Notes: generated by a model from the sequence alone, not told the origin. Shown: positions 41,505-49,793, counted from the first letter of the stretch. The stretch is 50,967 nt of DNA from Hymenobacter coccineus (GCF_001816125.1 NZ_MDZA01000122.1:1-50967), one strand, 5' to 3'. Translations and numbers: made by a program.

Positions 41505-41611
41505 CCTCACCCCCGCTCTCTGCGAGAGGGGTGCGTTCAATATACTCGTTCAGCTTACAACGGTCAGGTATTGGCACCCCTCTCCGCAGGAGAGGGGCCG
41601 GGGGTGAGGTT
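41503..41611. repeat. inverted repeat, family F (CTCACCCCC...GGAGAGGGG)
   Basis: AACCTCACCCCCGCTCTCTG to 41534 pairs with 41572-41611, whose complement begins AACCTCACCCCCGGCCCCTC. It starts at the CDF stop codon and could act as a terminator, though no U-run follows. Confidence 0.65.
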
Positions 41612-41679
41612 TCGGCGTTGCCTGCTTATTGGTCGGCACCCGGCGGCAACAACGCCCTCCGGGGGCCCCGGGCCTTGCG

Positions 41680-41687
41680 TACTTTTG
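41680..41687 (+). promoter_or_regulatory. candidate -7 box TACTTTTG
   Basis: A full match to TAnnTTTG, 25 bases before the ATG at 41713. Confidence 0.65.
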
Positions 41688-41712
41688 TGGGCCCACTCAT
41701 TCCGCGCTGCCC

Positions 41713-43761
41713 ATGCCCCTTGTTTTTACCCGCCGGTTCCGGCTGCCACGCCTGCTGCTGGGGGCCCTGTTGCCGCTGGCCGCCGCGGCCCAAACGCCCA
41801 CTGCGGCGCCGGGTGCCAGGCCTGGCATGTCCAAGCCGGCCGTTAAAGCCGCGGCCAAGGCGGCTCCCGCCCCCACCGCAGCCAAGCCCACCGCTGGCAC
41901 TTCCACCGCGGCTAAGCCAGCCGCTGGTGCTTCTGCCGTAGCAAAACCTACTGGCACTTCTGCTGCTCCCAAGCCTGCCGCTGGCACTTCCGCTACTCCC
42001 AAGCCTGCTGCCGGTAGCCCTGCCACTGCCAAGCCCGCCGCCGGCGCAGCTGCCGCGGCCAAGCCTACCGTTGCCAAACCCGCCCCCACCAAACCTGCTA
42101 CCGCCAAGCCCGCTGCCCGCACGGGTAGCCCGGATTCGCACTACCGGGCTGGCAAAGTGCAGCTCGACCAGGGCCAATACGCCGCAGCGCTGCTGGAGCT
42201 GGAGCCCCTGGCCCAGCCCGGGGCCCGCTTCGCGCACGCCGCCGACGCGGCCTACCTCGCCGCCGTAGCCAACGCCCGCCTGCGGCAGTGGGCCGACGCC
42301 GAGCAGCTCCTCAACCTGCTGCGCGCCGAGTACCCTGCCTACCCCAATCTCAACGAAGCGCTGCTGCTGCAAGGCCAGGTATCGCTGGAGCAGGGCGACT
42401 ATGACACGGCCTTGAAGACGCTGGGGGCCCTGCCCGCCGACTTCGGTCCCGCCCGCGATGCACTGAAAGCCAGCTACCTGCCCCGCCTCAACGACCACGG
42501 CACCTGGCAGCGCCTGCTGCGCCGCACCCCCGACGATGCCGCCCTGGCCCGCGCCTACGCCGACCGCCTGGCCGTACCCAACGGCTTCGGCACCGAGGCC
42601 GACCGGCCCCAGCTCGACGCGCTGGTGGCCCAGTTTGGCCTCGACGCGGCCCGCTACGCCGGGCCCCTGGGGCCCCGGGTGGCGGCCCACGCCACGGCCC
42701 GCAAAACCAGCTACAACGTGGGCGTGCTGCTGCCCTTCGAGTTCGACGACCCGAGCTGGCAGAAGCAGCGCAAAAACCAGTTTGTGACTGACCTCTACGC
42801 TGGCCTGCGCCTGGCCCAGGACTCGCTCCAGCGGGCCGGCCACCCGGTGCAATTGTTTGCCTACGATACCGGGGCCGATACCCTGCGGCTGAAGCAGGTG
42901 CTGGCCCTGCCCGAGCTAGCCGGCATGGATTTGCTGATTGGGCCGGTGTACAAGTCGGGCGCCAAGCTGCTGGCCCGCTACGCCCAGGAGCACCAGATTG
43001 TGTGCGTGAACCCGCTCTCGCAGGACGGCGACTTGGTGCTTGATAACCCCTGGCACTACCTCAACAGCCCCGGCGCGGCCACCCAGGGCCGGCTGGCGGC
43101 GCAGTTTGCCGCCGATGCCTTCGGCATTGGCCGCCCGGCCGTGCTGCTGCACGAAGATGCCCACGACGAAACCATTTTCGCCGACGCCTACCAGGCCACG
43201 TTTGAAGCCCTGGGCGGCAAGGTCAGCGCCCGCCGCCGCTTCAACCCCGACGTGGACGAGAGCCTGGCCGCCGCCAGCGCCGGCCTCGACCTGGCCGGCA
43301 CCGGCCACCTCGTGGTGGCCTCCGACGACCGCAAGGCGGGGCCCTATTTCCTGGGCGTGCAGCGCGCCGCGCCGGCCGCCACCCGGCCGCCGCTGCTGGC
43401 CTCGGGGGCCTGGCTCGACAACCCGCGCCTCGACCCCAGCCAGCTCAACGGACCCGGCATCTACTTCGTGCAGCCCAAGTACATCGACGAAAACGCCCTG
43501 GGCTACCACCGCTTCCGGCAGCTGTACTTGCAGCGCCAACACCTGCCGCCCAGCGCCTACGCCAGCCAGGGCTTCGACATGCTCCTGTTTTTCGGCAATG
43601 CGCTGGCCGAGTTTGGCCCCGCGTTTCAAACCGGCCTGGCCACCGAAGCGCCCGCGCCGGGCGCCGTATTCCAGGGCTACGCCTACCCCAACGGCTTCCG
43701 CGACAACCAGGTAGTGCCCATCACTAAGCTCGACGGCCTGGAAATGCGGGTGGTAAAGTAG
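41713..43761 (+). CDS. secreted TPR / periplasmic-binding type 1 fold protein (LpoA-like)
   Basis: 682 aa from the ATG at 41713. A signal peptide (FTRRFRLPRLLLGALLPLAA, cleavage near AQTP) is followed by a Pro/Ala/Lys-rich linker of about 80 residues and TPR-like repeats (HYRAGKVQLDQGQYAAALLE, ALLLQGQVSLEQGDYDTALK). A type 1 periplasmic-binding (Leu/Ile/Val-like) domain starts at about 335 (YNVGVLLPFEFDD...LLIGPVYKSGAKLLARYAQE...GFDMLLFFGNALAEF). The architecture recalls LpoA-type activators or ABC substrate-binding proteins. It is likely periplasmic; ligand unknown. Followed by a repeat hairpin and hemL. Confidence 0.85.
   Translation: MPLVFTRRFRLPRLLLGALLPLAAAAQTPTAAPGARPGMSKPAVKAAAKAAPAPTAAKPTAGTSTAAKPAAGASAVAKPTGTSAAPKPAAGTSATPKPAAGSPATAKPAAGAAAAAKPTVAKPAPTKPATAKPAARTGSPDSHYRAGKVQLDQGQYAAALLELEPLAQPGARFAHAADAAYLAAVANARLRQWADAEQLLNLLRAEYPAYPNLNEALLLQGQVSLEQGDYDTALKTLGALPADFGPARDALKASYLPRLNDHGTWQRLLRRTPDDAALARAYADRLAVPNGFGTEADRPQLDALVAQFGLDAARYAGPLGPRVAAHATARKTSYNVGVLLPFEFDDPSWQKQRKNQFVTDLYAGLRLAQDSLQRAGHPVQLFAYDTGADTLRLKQVLALPELAGMDLLIGPVYKSGAKLLARYAQEHQIVCVNPLSQDGDLVLDNPWHYLNSPGAATQGRLAAQFAADAFGIGRPAVLLHEDAHDETIFADAYQATFEALGGKVSARRRFNPDVDESLAAASAGLDLAGTGHLVVASDDRKAGPYFLGVQRAAPAATRPPLLASGAWLDNPRLDPSQLNGPGIYFVQPKYIDENALGYHRFRQLYLQRQHLPPSAYASQGFDMLLFFGNALAEFGPAFQTGLATEAPAPGAVFQGYAYPNGFRDNQVVPITKLDGLEMRVVK
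41869..42117 (+). repeat. in-frame low-complexity repeat in the linker (KPAAGTSA-type)
   Basis: Residues about 53-135 of the 41713 protein repeat blocks like AAKPTAGTST, APKPAAGTSA and TPKPAAGSPA, with degenerate codons. The array could change length by slippage without breaking the frame and would form an extended spacer between the membrane-proximal end and the TPR region. Confidence 0.75.
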
Positions 43762-43765
43762 CGCG

Positions 43766-43860
43766 CCGGGCTGCCGGCTTTTTCGCCGGCAGCCCGGTAA
43801 TCGCCAGGGCCCCCAGGTGGCTTGCCTGGGTGCACCAAGCCAGCAGCCGGCAAAAAAAGC
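43766..43860. repeat. inverted repeat, family A (copy 2)
   Basis: CCGGGCTGCCGGC (43766-43778) pairs perfectly with 43785-43797 around TTTTTC, followed by TAAT. A second part (AGCAGCCGGC then AAAAAAAGC, 43842-43860) repeats the arm in reverse. The core is almost identical to 20454-20486. It lies between the 41713 gene and hemL. Confidence 0.78.
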
Positions 43861-43933
43861 TAGCCATTCGCATCAATGCCCCTTTCTACTTGTTAACGGG
43901 GCACCGAAACCTGTTAATTGCCAACCGAATTCC

Positions 43934-45232
43934 ATGCTTAACCAAACGACTTCCGACGCCCTTTTCACCCAGGCCAAAGACCTGATTCCGGGGGGCGTCA
44001 ACTCCCCAGTGCGGGCTTTCCGCTCGGTGGGCGGCACGCCGGTGTTCATGCAGAGCGCCGCCGGCGCCTGGCTCACCGACGTGGACGGCAACCGCTACGT
44101 CGATTTCATCAACTCCTGGGGGCCCATGATTTTGGGCCACGCCCCGGCCGTAGTGCTCGACGCCGTGCGCGCCGCCCTGCCCCACTCGCTCAGCTTTGGG
44201 GCCCCCACGCGCCGCGAGAGCGAACTGGCCCAGCTCATTACCACGATGGTGCCCAGCATCGAGAAAGTGCGCCTCGTGAACTCCGGCACCGAGGCCTGCA
44301 TGTCGGCCATCCGGGTGGCGCGGGGCTACACGGGGCGGGCCAAAATCCTCAAGTTTGAGGGCTGCTACCACGGCCACGCCGACGCCTTCCTCATCGCGGC
44401 CGGCTCGGGGGCCCTCACCCTGGGCACGCCCGACTCGGCCGGCGTCACGGCCGGCGTGGCCCAGGATACCCTCACCGTGCCCTACAACGACCTGCCCGCC
44501 CTGCAGGCCGCCGTGGCCGCCAACCCCGGCCAGATTGCCGCCATCATCCTCGAGCCTGTGGTGGGCAACATGGGCCTGGTGGCCCCGCAGGAAGGCTATT
44601 TGCCAGCCCTGCGGGCCCTGTGTACCGAGCACGGCATCGTGCTGATTTTTGACGAGGTGATGACCGGCTTCCGCCTCGCGCCCGGTGGGGCCCAGGCGCT
44701 GTTCGGCATCGTGCCGGATATGACGACGCTGGGCAAAATCATCGGCGGGGGCCTGCCGGTGGGGGCCTACGGCGGCCGCGCCGACATCATGGACCAGGTG
44801 GCACCGGCTGGCAAGGTGTACCAGGCGGGCACGCTCTCGGGCAACCCGCTGGCCACCGCCGCCGGCCTGGCCCAGCTGCGCCACCTGCACGAGCACCCCG
44901 AGCTGTACGCCCAGCTCGACGCCACCACCAGCCGCCTGGCCGACGGCACCCGCCAAATTGCCCAGGAGTTGGGCCTGAATTACACCGTGAACCGGGTAGG
45001 CTCGATGTTCAGCCTGTTCTTCACGGCGCAGCCGGTGCACAACCTCGAAGACGCCAAGCAGTGCGACCTGCCTGCTTTCGGTCGCTACTTCCACGCCATG
45101 CTGGAGCGCGGCATCTACCTGGCCCCCTCGCAATTCGAGGCCCTGTTCATCTCCACCGCCATCACCGACGAGCTAGTGGACAAGTACCTCACCGCCTGCC
45201 GCGAATCTTTGGTGGAAGCCCACGGATTATAG
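43934..45232 (+). CDS. hemL: glutamate-1-semialdehyde 2,1-aminomutase
   Basis: 432 aa from the ATG at 43934 (NQTTSDALFTQAKDLIPGGV). GGVNSPVRAFRSVGGTPVFM, NSGTEACMSAIRVARGYTGR, FDEVMTGFR and TLGKIIGGGLPVGAYGG with PLP lysine K268 identify HemL. It makes 5-aminolevulinate from glutamate-1-semialdehyde in the C5 tetrapyrrole pathway. The glutamyl-tRNA reductase gene is not in this window. Confidence 0.97.
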   Translation: MLNQTTSDALFTQAKDLIPGGVNSPVRAFRSVGGTPVFMQSAAGAWLTDVDGNRYVDFINSWGPMILGHAPAVVLDAVRAALPHSLSFGAPTRRESELAQLITTMVPSIEKVRLVNSGTEACMSAIRVARGYTGRAKILKFEGCYHGHADAFLIAAGSGALTLGTPDSAGVTAGVAQDTLTVPYNDLPALQAAVAANPGQIAAIILEPVVGNMGLVAPQEGYLPALRALCTEHGIVLIFDEVMTGFRLAPGGAQALFGIVPDMTTLGKIIGGGLPVGAYGGRADIMDQVAPAGKVYQAGTLSGNPLATAAGLAQLRHLHEHPELYAQLDATTSRLADGTRQIAQELGLNYTVNRVGSMFSLFFTAQPVHNLEDAKQCDLPAFGRYFHAMLERGIYLAPSQFEALFISTAITDELVDKYLTACRESLVEAHGL

Positions 45233-45370
45233 CGTCCTACTCCGCTAAAATGGGGCCCCGGCGCCCGGGAAAGGTTCGCAATGGCTGCCCCCCGGCGGCG
45301 TTTGCGAACCTTTCCCGTGTAAAGTGTGCGAACTTTGCCCGGCGACTTCCCGTGCGCTGCTCCTTTGCTT

Positions 45371-46306
45371 ATGCTAAAACTTCCCTTTCTCGCGCTCCTG
45401 CTGCTGCTCGCCCGGCTCGCCCCGGCCCAAACGCCCGCCCAGGCCAACAAAGCGCTATTCGACAAAACGGTGGACGAGCTGAACTTCCGCACCTTCGAAA
45501 CGGTGTACGACAAGTCCTTCACCCGCGGCAAGTTCCCGGTGACGTTGCGCACCGCCGCCGCCCGCCGGCAGTTCGACCAGTTCGGCGACAACGCCGGCCT
45601 CAAGAAGCTGTTCCAGAACTACAACGCCAGCGCCGAGCGCTACAAGAACCGCTTCGGCACGGGCCCTGTGTCGCTGGCCGAGTTCAACAAGCAGCTCAAC
45701 AGCATCCTGCGCGACCGCAACTTTGAGTTTTTCATCCACGGCCTGCCCCGCGACGAGCGGGTGGCCCTGGTGCGGGCCGAGGAGCGCCTCATCAAGCAGG
45801 CCGACGCCCAGTTTAACGCCGCCGGGGCCCCCGCCGACGCGGCCGCCGTAGCCCCCGACGCCGAGGGGCCCATGGCCGCTCCCCTCACCACCAACGACAG
45901 CAACGACGACGCCCGCCCCACCGCCGAGGCATCCGAAACCGCTGATGGAAACCCGGCCGCCACCGGCGACGATTCGTCTGTAGCCACGCCCCAGCCCGAG
46001 GGCCCCGCCCCGCGCCACAACTGGCTCGACTACCTCACGTTCTTGCTCAGCCTGAGCAGCTTCCTGCTGCTGCTGCACCTGGTGCTCAACGTCATTCCGG
46101 GCCTCCAGCGCCGCATCGAGTACCTGGCGCCCGAGGGCGAGCCGGAGCCCGACGTGGCCCCGCCCGCCCCGGGGCGCAGTCTGCTCAGCCGCCTGCGCGA
46201 CGCCCGCCCCAAGCCCCTGCGCGACGACCGCTACGGCGACGATGACGACGAGGAGGACGAAGCGCCCGACGGCACCGTGGGGCCCCAGCGGCCCGGCTAC
46301 GAGTAG
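45371..46306 (+). CDS. hypothetical membrane-anchored envelope protein
   Basis: 311 aa from the ATG at 45371. Signal peptide (LKLPFLALLLLLARLAPAQT), a helical N-terminal domain (ALFDKTVDELNFRTFETVYD, EFNKQLNSILRDRN), a low-complexity Ala/Asp/Thr region, one membrane helix (YLTFLLSLSSFLLLLHLVLN) and a charged cytoplasmic-like tail rich in Asp and Glu (GDDDDEEDE). I recognise no domain family. A -7-like GAACTTTG box precedes it. Probably an inner-membrane protein with a periplasmic domain. Confidence 0.65.
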   Translation: MLKLPFLALLLLLARLAPAQTPAQANKALFDKTVDELNFRTFETVYDKSFTRGKFPVTLRTAAARRQFDQFGDNAGLKKLFQNYNASAERYKNRFGTGPVSLAEFNKQLNSILRDRNFEFFIHGLPRDERVALVRAEERLIKQADAQFNAAGAPADAAAVAPDAEGPMAAPLTTNDSNDDARPTAEASETADGNPAATGDDSSVATPQPEGPAPRHNWLDYLTFLLSLSSFLLLLHLVLNVIPGLQRRIEYLAPEGEPEPDVAPPAPGRSLLSRLRDARPKPLRDDRYGDDDDEEDEAPDGTVGPQRPGYE

Positions 46307-46380
46307 CCGCCCTTAAGTACCCCCATTCCATCCTGCGGCGGGGCCCCGCGCCGCCCGCCCACCTTTTTTCCTGCCCCGTT

Positions 46381-46917
46381 TTGATCCTGACCGACCAGCA
46401 AATCCTTGCCGAAATTGAGAAAGGCACCATCGTCATCGAGCCTTTCGACCATAGCTGCCTCGGCACCAACTCCTACGACGTGCACCTGGGCCGCTACCTG
46501 GCCACCTACCGCGACGCGGTGCTGGACGCCCGCCGCCACAACGAAATCGATACCTTTGAGATGAGCGAGGAAGGTTTTGTGCTCCTGCCCGGGCAGCTGT
46601 ACCTGGGGGTGACGGCCGAGTACACCGAAACCCACGCCACCGTGCCCTTCCTCGAAGGCAAGAGCAGCGTGGGCCGCCTGGGCATCGACATCCACGCCAC
46701 GGCGGGCAAAGGCGACGTGGGCTTTTGCAACCACTGGACGCTGGAAATCAGCGTGTCGGTGCCCGTGCGGGTGTACCCGGGCATGCCCATCGGGCAGCTC
46801 ATCTACTTCCTGGTGCAGGGCGACGTGGCCACCCTCTACAACCGCAAACCCAGCGCCAAGTACAACTACCGCACCGACCGCCCGGTGGAGTCGATGATGT
46901 GGCAAAACACGTTTTAG
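46381..46917 (+). CDS. dcd: dCTP deaminase
   Basis: 178 aa from the TTG at 46381 (ILTDQQILAEIEKGTIVIEP), the usual N-terminal form. FDHSCLGTNSYDVHLGRYL, VTAEYTETHATVPFLEGKSS and SVGRLGIDIHATAGKGDVGF carry the trimeric dUTPase/dCTP deaminase motifs, including RLGIDIHATAG with the conserved Arg and Asp. It deaminates dCTP to dUTP for thymidylate synthesis. A family E repeat follows the stop. Confidence 0.95.
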   Translation: MILTDQQILAEIEKGTIVIEPFDHSCLGTNSYDVHLGRYLATYRDAVLDARRHNEIDTFEMSEEGFVLLPGQLYLGVTAEYTETHATVPFLEGKSSVGRLGIDIHATAGKGDVGFCNHWTLEISVSVPVRVYPGMPIGQLIYFLVQGDVATLYNRKPSAKYNYRTDRPVESMMWQNTF

Positions 46918-46945
46918 CACCATTTTGGAGACAGGGTACCCGTGA

Positions 46946-47008
46946 TGTAAAATGGAGTGGTACTCCGTTTGGCGTTCACTCGGAAACGGAGTACCACCCC
47001 GTTCTACA
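46946..47008. repeat. inverted repeat, family E (copy 2)
   Basis: TGTAAAATGGAGTGGTACTC and CGTTT (46946-46970) are near-complementary to AAACGGAGTACCACCCCGTT and CTACA (46984-47008). The right side continues GCACCGGG, as in the copy at 40357-40420. Confidence 0.75.
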
Positions 47009-47142
47009 GCACCGGGCATCTTGACCCAAATACAGCTTTAACCCAACCGGCCGGCCGGGTTTACCGTTAGAAATGGAGGAGGACGCGCGGGTGCGGCGCG
47101 GTCCTTGCGTACCGTTTTAGCTTTCCGTAACCCATCCCGCCC

Positions 47143-47706
47143 ATGAACAGCTTCCTCTCCCTTGGGGCCCTGGCCGGCCTACTGGCCCTGGCCGCCCCCG
47201 CCGCCCGGGCCCAGCAAATAGCCCTGCCGCCGGTGATTGTGCAAGACAAGACCCAGCCCAGCCCCCGCCTCAACCCCGAAGCCACCAACCGCGCCGAGCG
47301 TCTGAGCGACCTGATGGTGCGCGACCTGCGCCTCAACGGCTACCAAGCCACCCGCCTGCGCGCCATCAACGCCGACAAAACCACCAAGCTGGAAGCCGCC
47401 GAGCGCCTCAACGCTAAAAACGCGCCGGTCCTCGACCAGCAGCGCACCGGCATCCTGCACGAGCGCGACCAGGAGTTGAAAGCCGTCCTCAGCACCGACC
47501 AGTACTCCAATTACTACGACGCCCGCAAACGCTACGACAAAGCCGACCGCGACTACGCCAGCACCGCCACCCAGGTCGCCACCCAGGCCCTCGTCAAGTC
47601 GGTGCGGGACCCCGCCCCGGGCCGCGCCAACAACGCCACCATCGGCCCGGCCAACCCCAAAGCCACCACCCGCCCCGCCGGCAACCTGGGCCGCAACGCC
47701 CGCTAG
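47143..47706 (+). CDS. secreted small helical protein, possibly Spy/CpxP-like
   Basis: 187 aa from the ATG at 47143. Signal peptide FLSLGALAGLLALAAPAARA with cleavage near AQQ, then a helical stretch with charged heptads (NRAERLSDLMVRDLRLNGYQ, ERLNAKNAPVLDQQR) and LSTDQYSNYYDARKRYDKAD, followed by a Pro/Ala/Asn-rich tail. The LSTDQYxxY phrase recalls LTxxQ-type periplasmic stress proteins, but this is weak. Probably periplasmic. A hairpin terminator follows at 47794. Confidence 0.65.
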   Translation: MNSFLSLGALAGLLALAAPAARAQQIALPPVIVQDKTQPSPRLNPEATNRAERLSDLMVRDLRLNGYQATRLRAINADKTTKLEAAERLNAKNAPVLDQQRTGILHERDQELKAVLSTDQYSNYYDARKRYDKADRDYASTATQVATQALVKSVRDPAPGRANNATIGPANPKATTRPAGNLGRNAR

Positions 47707-47712
47707 CTCTTT

Positions 47713-47750
47713 TTAAGCTGTTGGCTTATGGCTATTAACTATTAGCTTTT
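47713..47750. repeat. repeat related to family B
   Basis: TTAAGCTGTT followed by GGCTATTA and ATTAGCTTTTTC matches the sequence at 30642-30685 in order and spacing, after a few substitutions. Confidence 0.5.
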
Positions 47751-47793
47751 TCTCAGATTACAAAATCAAGCTAAGCTTGCCTTGGAAACAAAG

Positions 47794-47826
47794 AAGCCCC
47801 GTCGGCAATGCGCCAGCGGGGCTTTT
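47794..47826. terminator. intrinsic terminator between convergent genes
   Basis: AAGCCCCG (47794-47801) pairs with CGGGGCTT (47817-47824) around a 15-base loop and is followed by TTTTC; A-rich sequence before it makes it bidirectional. It lies between the 47143 gene and gldC. Confidence 0.8.
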
Positions 47827-47850
47827 CTGTTCAATCGCAACCTTGGGGCC

Positions 47851-48189
47851 CTAGCTCAAGCCCTGCTCCTGCTGATCTAAGTACTCGGACAGCTCCTTGC
47901 AGAGGGCCCGGATTTTCTTGGCCATCTCCACGTCGTTGGTAGCCGACACAATATTTTCGGCCATCGAGCCCATGTTGTCCACGCAGAAGCGCTTCATCTC
48001 GTCGGTCGGCATGTCCTTGGTCCAGAGGTCGATTTTCATCGTGCCCACCTGCTCACGGTCCCACAGGGCAATGTTGATGGCCTTGGCAAAGTGAATGTCG
48101 GGCCCCGCATCGGTGGCCGACCAGCTGATGGCCTCGGGCACTTTCTGGTCGTCGAGGGCAATACTAAAGCGGATTTCGGATTTTTTCAT
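47851..48189 (-). CDS. gldC: gliding motility protein GldC
   Basis: 112 aa from the ATG at 48189. KKSEIRFSIALDDQKVPEAI, DLWTKDMPTDEMKRFCVDNM and NDVEMAKKIRALCKELSEYL are the conserved GldC sequence. It is a cytoplasmic accessory protein needed with other Gld proteins for gliding in Flavobacterium-like bacteria; its biochemical role is not settled. It fits the T9SS cargo gene at 10030. It is downstream of dnaN on the same strand, separated only by a family C repeat. Confidence 0.92.
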   Translation of the reverse strand: MKKSEIRFSIALDDQKVPEAISWSATDAGPDIHFAKAINIALWDREQVGTMKIDLWTKDMPTDEMKRFCVDNMGSMAENIVSATNDVEMAKKIRALCKELSEYLDQQEQGLS

Positions 48190-48340
48190 CACTGATTATT
48201 CGTGATTAACCGTGATTTCACTGATTAATCTTTGACTTACAAATTCAACTATTGGTACCGATTAAAAACTGATTAACCGTGGTTTCGCTGGCTGTTACCA
48301 ATCAGCGAACACGGTTAATCACGAGTAATCAGCGATTTAA
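48187..48340. repeat. 10-bp-phased GATT/AATC inverted repeat, family C (copy 3)
   Basis: GATT words at 48194, 48204, 48214 and 48223 form the left arm; the complement occurs at 48294-48340 (AATC at 48300, 48317, 48327; GATT at 48334), with more GATT at 48260 and 48271. The element fills the gap between the gldC start and the dnaN stop and overlaps both codons. Confidence 0.8.
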
Positions 48341-49461
48341 ACGTAGTTATTGAGCATCACCGGCATCACCAGCATCAGGATGCTTTCGCTGTCGTCGGCG
48401 GCGGCGGGCATTAGCAGGCCGGCACGGTTGGGGGTGCTCAGCTCCAGGGTAATTTCCTCGGAATCGATGTTGGAGAGCATTTCTTGCAGGAAGCGGGCGT
48501 TGAAGCCGATTTCCATGTCCTCGCCGTCGTACTGGCAGGCCAGGCGCTCGTTGGCCTCGTTGCTGAAGTCGAGGTCTTCGGCCGAAACCGTCAGCTCGGA
48601 GCCGGCCAGGCGCAGGCGCACCTGGTGGGTGGTTTTGTTGGAGTAGATGCTGATGCGGCGCACCGAGTTCAGCAGCTCCTGGCGGTTGATGGTGAGCTTG
48701 TTGGGGTTGCTCACCGGAATCACGTTTTCGTAATCAGGGTAGCGCTCATCAATCAGGCGGCACACGAGGCGCATCTGGTTAAACGAGAAAAAGGCGTTGC
48801 TCTGGTTGAACTCGATGCGCACCGGGGCCGCCTCGGAGGGCAGCACGCCCTTGAGCAGGTTGAAGGCCTTGCGCGGGATGATGAGGTTGGCGGTTTGGCC
48901 GGCGCCCACGTCCTGGCGGCGGTAGCGCAGCAGGCGGTGGCCGTCGGTGGCCACGAAGGTGATTTGGGCGTCGGCCAGCTGCACCAGGATGCCAGTCATG
49001 GCCGGGCGCAGCTCGTCAGTGCTCACCGCGAAAATGGTTTTATTGATGGCCCGGGCCAGCGACGACGACGGGATTTCAACCGGGGCCGAGCCCTTCACCA
49101 CCGGCACGCGGGGAAAGTCGGCGGCGTTCTCGCCGGCCAGCTTGTAGCGCCCGTTGGCCGAGCCGATTTCGATGGTGTACGTCTCCTCGTCGATGGTGAA
49201 GGTGACGGGCTGATCGGGCAGGTTCTTGAGCGTGTCGAGCAGGATGCGGGCGGGCGCAGCGATGCGGCCGGCGTCGCGGGCCTCCACGGGCAGCTCGGTG
49301 ATCATGCTGGTTTCCAGGTCGGAAGCCGTAATGGTAAGCTTGCCGGCTTCAATCTCGAAGAGGAAATTCTCGAGAATGGGCACCACGGGGTTGTTTGTAA
49401 CCACGCCGTTGATGCTCTGCAGCTGCTTGAGCAGGGCGGAGGACGAGACGATGAATTTCAT
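48337..49461 (-). CDS. dnaN: DNA polymerase III beta subunit (sliding clamp)
   Basis: 374 aa. MKFIVSSSALLKQLQSINGV, PVVPILENFLFEIEAGKLTI, DGHRLLRYRRQD and the C-terminal LVMPVMLNNYV (MPM/MP-type end) are typical of bacterial beta clamps with three repeats. It forms a ring on DNA for Pol III. A TATCTTTG box at 49501-49494 lies 32 bases upstream of the ATG. Confidence 0.97.
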   Translation of the reverse strand: MKFIVSSSALLKQLQSINGVVTNNPVVPILENFLFEIEAGKLTITASDLETSMITELPVEARDAGRIAAPARILLDTLKNLPDQPVTFTIDEETYTIEIGSANGRYKLAGENAADFPRVPVVKGSAPVEIPSSSLARAINKTIFAVSTDELRPAMTGILVQLADAQITFVATDGHRLLRYRRQDVGAGQTANLIIPRKAFNLLKGVLPSEAAPVRIEFNQSNAFFSFNQMRLVCRLIDERYPDYENVIPVSNPNKLTINRQELLNSVRRISIYSNKTTHQVRLRLAGSELTVSAEDLDFSNEANERLACQYDGEDMEIGFNARFLQEMLSNIDSEEITLELSTPNRAGLLMPAAADDSESILMLVMPVMLNNYV

Positions 49462-49493
49462 AAGACGAAGGCTGGGCTAGGGTTGGGGGACGG

Positions 49494-49501
49494 CAAAGAT
49501 A
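49494..49501 (-). promoter_or_regulatory. candidate -7 box TATCTTTG for dnaN
   Basis: A full match to TAnnTTTG on the minus strand, 32 bases before the dnaN ATG. Confidence 0.65.
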
Positions 49502-49613
49502 CGCGGCCGCCCCGGGCTTTGGAAAGCGGCAAATCAACAGGCACTGGCTTATTGGATGAACTAACCTAATCGCAGCATATGTACCTTGCTTTGCATACCA
49601 CCGCTACTGCACC

Positions 49614-49793
49614 ATGACACACGAAGCCGTTATCGAAACCGTAAAAACGTTGCCGGTTAATTTTGAGTTGAACGAGCTTGTTGAGCGTCTGATTTTGCTG
49701 GAAGACCTTGACAAACGCCGCCAACAAGGCCAGCGCGGCGAAACCATTTCCTTTGAAGAAATGAAGCGTGAAGCCAGTACATGGCAAAAATAA
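49614..49793 (+). CDS. antitoxin of a ParE/RelE-type module
   Basis: 59 aa from the ATG at 49614, too short for most gene finders. It reads THEAVIETVKTLPVNFELNE, then LVERLILLEDLDKRRQQG and FEEMKREASTWQK, a typical charged helical antitoxin with an N-terminal dimerisation segment and a C-terminal toxin-binding tail. Its last 13 bases overlap the toxin start, so the two are translated together. Confidence 0.8.
   Translation: MTHEAVIETVKTLPVNFELNELVERLILLEDLDKRRQQGQRGETISFEEMKREASTWQK

Noticed and set aside
41869..42117. possible CRISPR or mobile repeat in DNA
   Set aside because: The repeat keeps the reading frame of a coding gene and is degenerate at codon third positions, so it is a protein repeat.
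43886..45133. 415-codon minus-strand frame opposite hemL
   Set aside because: Codon-bias shadow in GC-rich DNA; hemL is unmistakable.
48484..49569. 361-codon plus-strand frame opposite dnaN
   Set aside because: Shadow of dnaN; no recognisable features.
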